DNA of 7,637 nucleotides. It comes from an uncultured Porphyromonadaceae bacterium (GTDB taxonomy: Bacteria; Bacteroidota; Bacteroidia; Bacteroidales; Coprobacteraceae). The position numbers and the translations under genes are program-made. Position 1 is the stretch's first letter. Each line of letters opens with the position of its first letter. Below are positions 7,028-7,637 of the stretch, one piece after another. The stretch spans positions 1 to 7,637 of the forward strand of contig URAV01000063.1 in NCBI GenBank assembly GCA_900545915.1. Reading direction: 5' to 3'. The notes beneath the pieces were generated by a model. It was not told the origin of the DNA. It worked only from the letters and a program-made list of their open reading frames with translations, and did not search any database.

Positions 7028-7504
7028 TTATTTGAAAAAGTCGGAAGAAAATGTTTCAAACGTATTATCCGAATAAAAAACCATGATTTTAATAACCTTC
7101 CTATTATCTTGAGCCTTTTGAGTTTCTATATCCGAATTCAGATTTTCCTCCTTATTTAACTTACTATCAACATTGTCAGATACATTTCTTAATTCGTTTG
7201 ATTGGAAATCCTTTACATATTTAGCATCCTCAGGAGAATCGTCTGGTTTTGCCCAAATCTCATCGAATAAAGATGCCGGAGTTTTAAGTTTTTCTTTTAT
7301 ATAGGGTTCTCCTTCTCCAAACATCAACCAGTTTACCGATACCTGAGGATATGCATTATGTATCTTCAATATAATATCTTTACTTACGTCATTACGACCA
7401 TTTAAGCAATGAGACAATGTAGCGCGTTTTATTCCTGTACGGTCTGCAAACTCAGCATCTGTCAGTCCTTCGTGTTCGATAATTTGCTTTATACGAGTAT
7501 TCAT
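7028..7504 (-). CDS. XRE-type helix-turn-helix regulator
   Basis: This 158-aa protein has an N-terminal lambda-repressor/XRE-like DNA-binding domain at about 3-65. LTDAEFADRTGIKRATLSHC (14-33) forms the helix-turn-helix, and VSVNWLMFGEGEPY (55-68) closes the domain as in many Bacteroidota XRE proteins. Residues about 70-135 are polar, rich in Asp, Asn, Glu and Lys, and look disordered. The protein ends with a short hydrophobic stretch, VIKIMVFYSDNTFETF (137-152), probably two strands. There is no S24 peptidase or catalytic domain, so SOS-type self-cleavage is not expected. The start is clear from the MNTRIKQI sequence, and a GGAGGA sits immediately before the ATG. pyrK lies 65 nt downstream in the same direction. 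The DNA-binding role is secure, but its target and signal are unknown. It is very AT-rich (about 28% G+C in one sampled line). Confidence 0.88.
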   Translation of the reverse strand: MNTRIKQIIEHEGLTDAEFADRTGIKRATLSHCLNGRNDVSKDIILKIHNAYPQVSVNWLMFGEGEPYIKEKLKTPASLFDEIWAKPDDSPEDAKYVKDFQSNELRNVSDNVDSKLNKEENLNSDIETQKAQDNRKVIKIMVFYSDNTFETFSSDFFK

Positions 7505-7559
7505 TCCTCCAAAACTATCATTAAGTAATTTACAAACATAAATTTTTGTGTTCTACAAA

Positions 7560-7569
7560 TGTAATTACA
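7560..7569. promoter_or_regulatory. Palindrome overlapping the XRE -7 box
   Basis: TGTAATTACA is a perfect 10-bp palindrome that covers part of the -7 box (7556-7563) of the XRE promoter. A dimeric repressor bound here would block the promoter. TACAAA is repeated nearby at 7531, 7554 and 7566, with TGCAAA at 7582. Autoregulation by the XRE protein is an inference; AT-rich DNA makes short palindromes common. Confidence 0.35.
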
Positions 7570-7575
7570 AATAAA

Positions 7576-7583
7576 TACTTTTG
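7576..7583 (+). promoter_or_regulatory. Possible divergent -7 box
   Basis: TACTTTTG on the plus strand matches TAnnTTTG and lies between the -33 and -7 elements of the minus-strand XRE promoter. It could drive a gene beyond the right edge, with an RNA start near 7590. No TTTG is found at 19-21 nt upstream and no start codon is visible before the window ends, so this is weak. Confidence 0.25.
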
Positions 7584-7588
7584 CAAAT

Positions 7589-7620
7589 TATAATTGTAAA
7601 TACGACCATATACAATTATA
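7589..7620. repeat. Inverted repeat upstream of the XRE promoter
   Basis: TATAATTGTA (7589-7598) and TACAATTATA (7611-7620) are perfect 10-bp inverted arms separated by 12 nt. The repeat lies just upstream of the XRE -33 element and directly after the possible plus-strand -7 box, a suitable place for an operator. No T tract or G+C core is present, so it is not a terminator. Confidence 0.45.
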
Positions 7621-7637
7621 TATCAATATTTATATAC

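Larger units (their letters stand above)
7556..7587 (-). promoter_or_regulatory. XRE gene promoter (-33 and -7)
   Basis: On the minus strand, TTTG (7584-7587) and TACATTTG (7556-7563) stand exactly 20 nt apart. This is the full Bacteroidota consensus TTTG-N19-21-TAnnTTTG and the best promoter in the window. The RNA start would be near 7549-7551, giving a leader of about 45 nt. A second exact -7 box, TATGTTTG at 7533-7540, lies closer to the gene but has no TTTG at the right distance. Confidence 0.7.

Noticed and set aside
1..7637. Mobile element, CRISPR array, toxin-antitoxin pair or RNA gene
   Set aside because: No transposase or integrase, no spaced direct repeats, no second small gene paired with the XRE regulator inside the window, and no tRNA or rRNA signature was seen. 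A toxin partner beyond the right edge cannot be excluded.

Overview
The window looks like ordinary chromosomal DNA from an AT-rich member of the Bacteroidota, most likely the order Bacteroidales. Three things suggest this. Several genes are preceded by the Bacteroidota-type -7 box TAnnTTTG. Most starts sit in A/T-rich leaders with no usable Shine-Dalgarno sequence. The protein families (FtsK with a C-terminal gamma domain, a Bacteroidota-style LolA, a Crp/Fnr protein with an MTTSNAIRTLS recognition helix, and NAD-linked PyrK/PyrD) have the character expected of anaerobic gut-type Bacteroidales. The species cannot be fixed from the sequence alone.

Layout. Positions 1-172 hold no gene I can support. 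From about 173 to 4364 on the plus strand runs a probable operon: ftsK (DNA translocase), lolA (periplasmic lipoprotein carrier) and trxB (thioredoxin reductase). The gaps are only 11 and 26 nt, and the unit closes with an intrinsic terminator just after trxB. A separate plus-strand gene for a Crp/Fnr-type regulator follows, with its own -7 box. It converges on a minus-strand group, and a near-perfect hairpin with T tracts on both sides (5227-5270) lies between the two converging genes as a bidirectional terminator. The minus-strand group, in transcription order, is an XRE-type helix-turn-helix regulator (7504-7028), pyrK (6962-6180) and pyrD (6192-5287). pyrK and pyrD overlap by 13 nt. The right edge (7505-7637) is a very AT-rich regulatory region with the best promoter match in the window, palindromes, and a possible divergent promoter for a gene outside the window.

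How the genes work together. FtsK pumps chromosome ends apart at the division septum. LolA ferries lipoproteins across the periplasm. TrxB keeps thioredoxin reduced. These three share a transcript but not an obvious pathway. PyrK and PyrD together form the heterotetrameric class 1B dihydroorotate dehydrogenase, which oxidises dihydroorotate to orotate with NAD+ as acceptor, the fourth step of pyrimidine synthesis. The two regulators have no targets that the sequence proves. The XRE protein may control its own promoter region, and the Crp/Fnr protein may bind a small inverted repeat at its own start site.

I found no mobile element, CRISPR array, RNA gene or clearly new system. The most interesting region is the palindrome-rich promoter area at the right edge. 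The next is the Crp/Fnr protein, which lacks both the cAMP-binding signature and the iron-sulfur cysteines.
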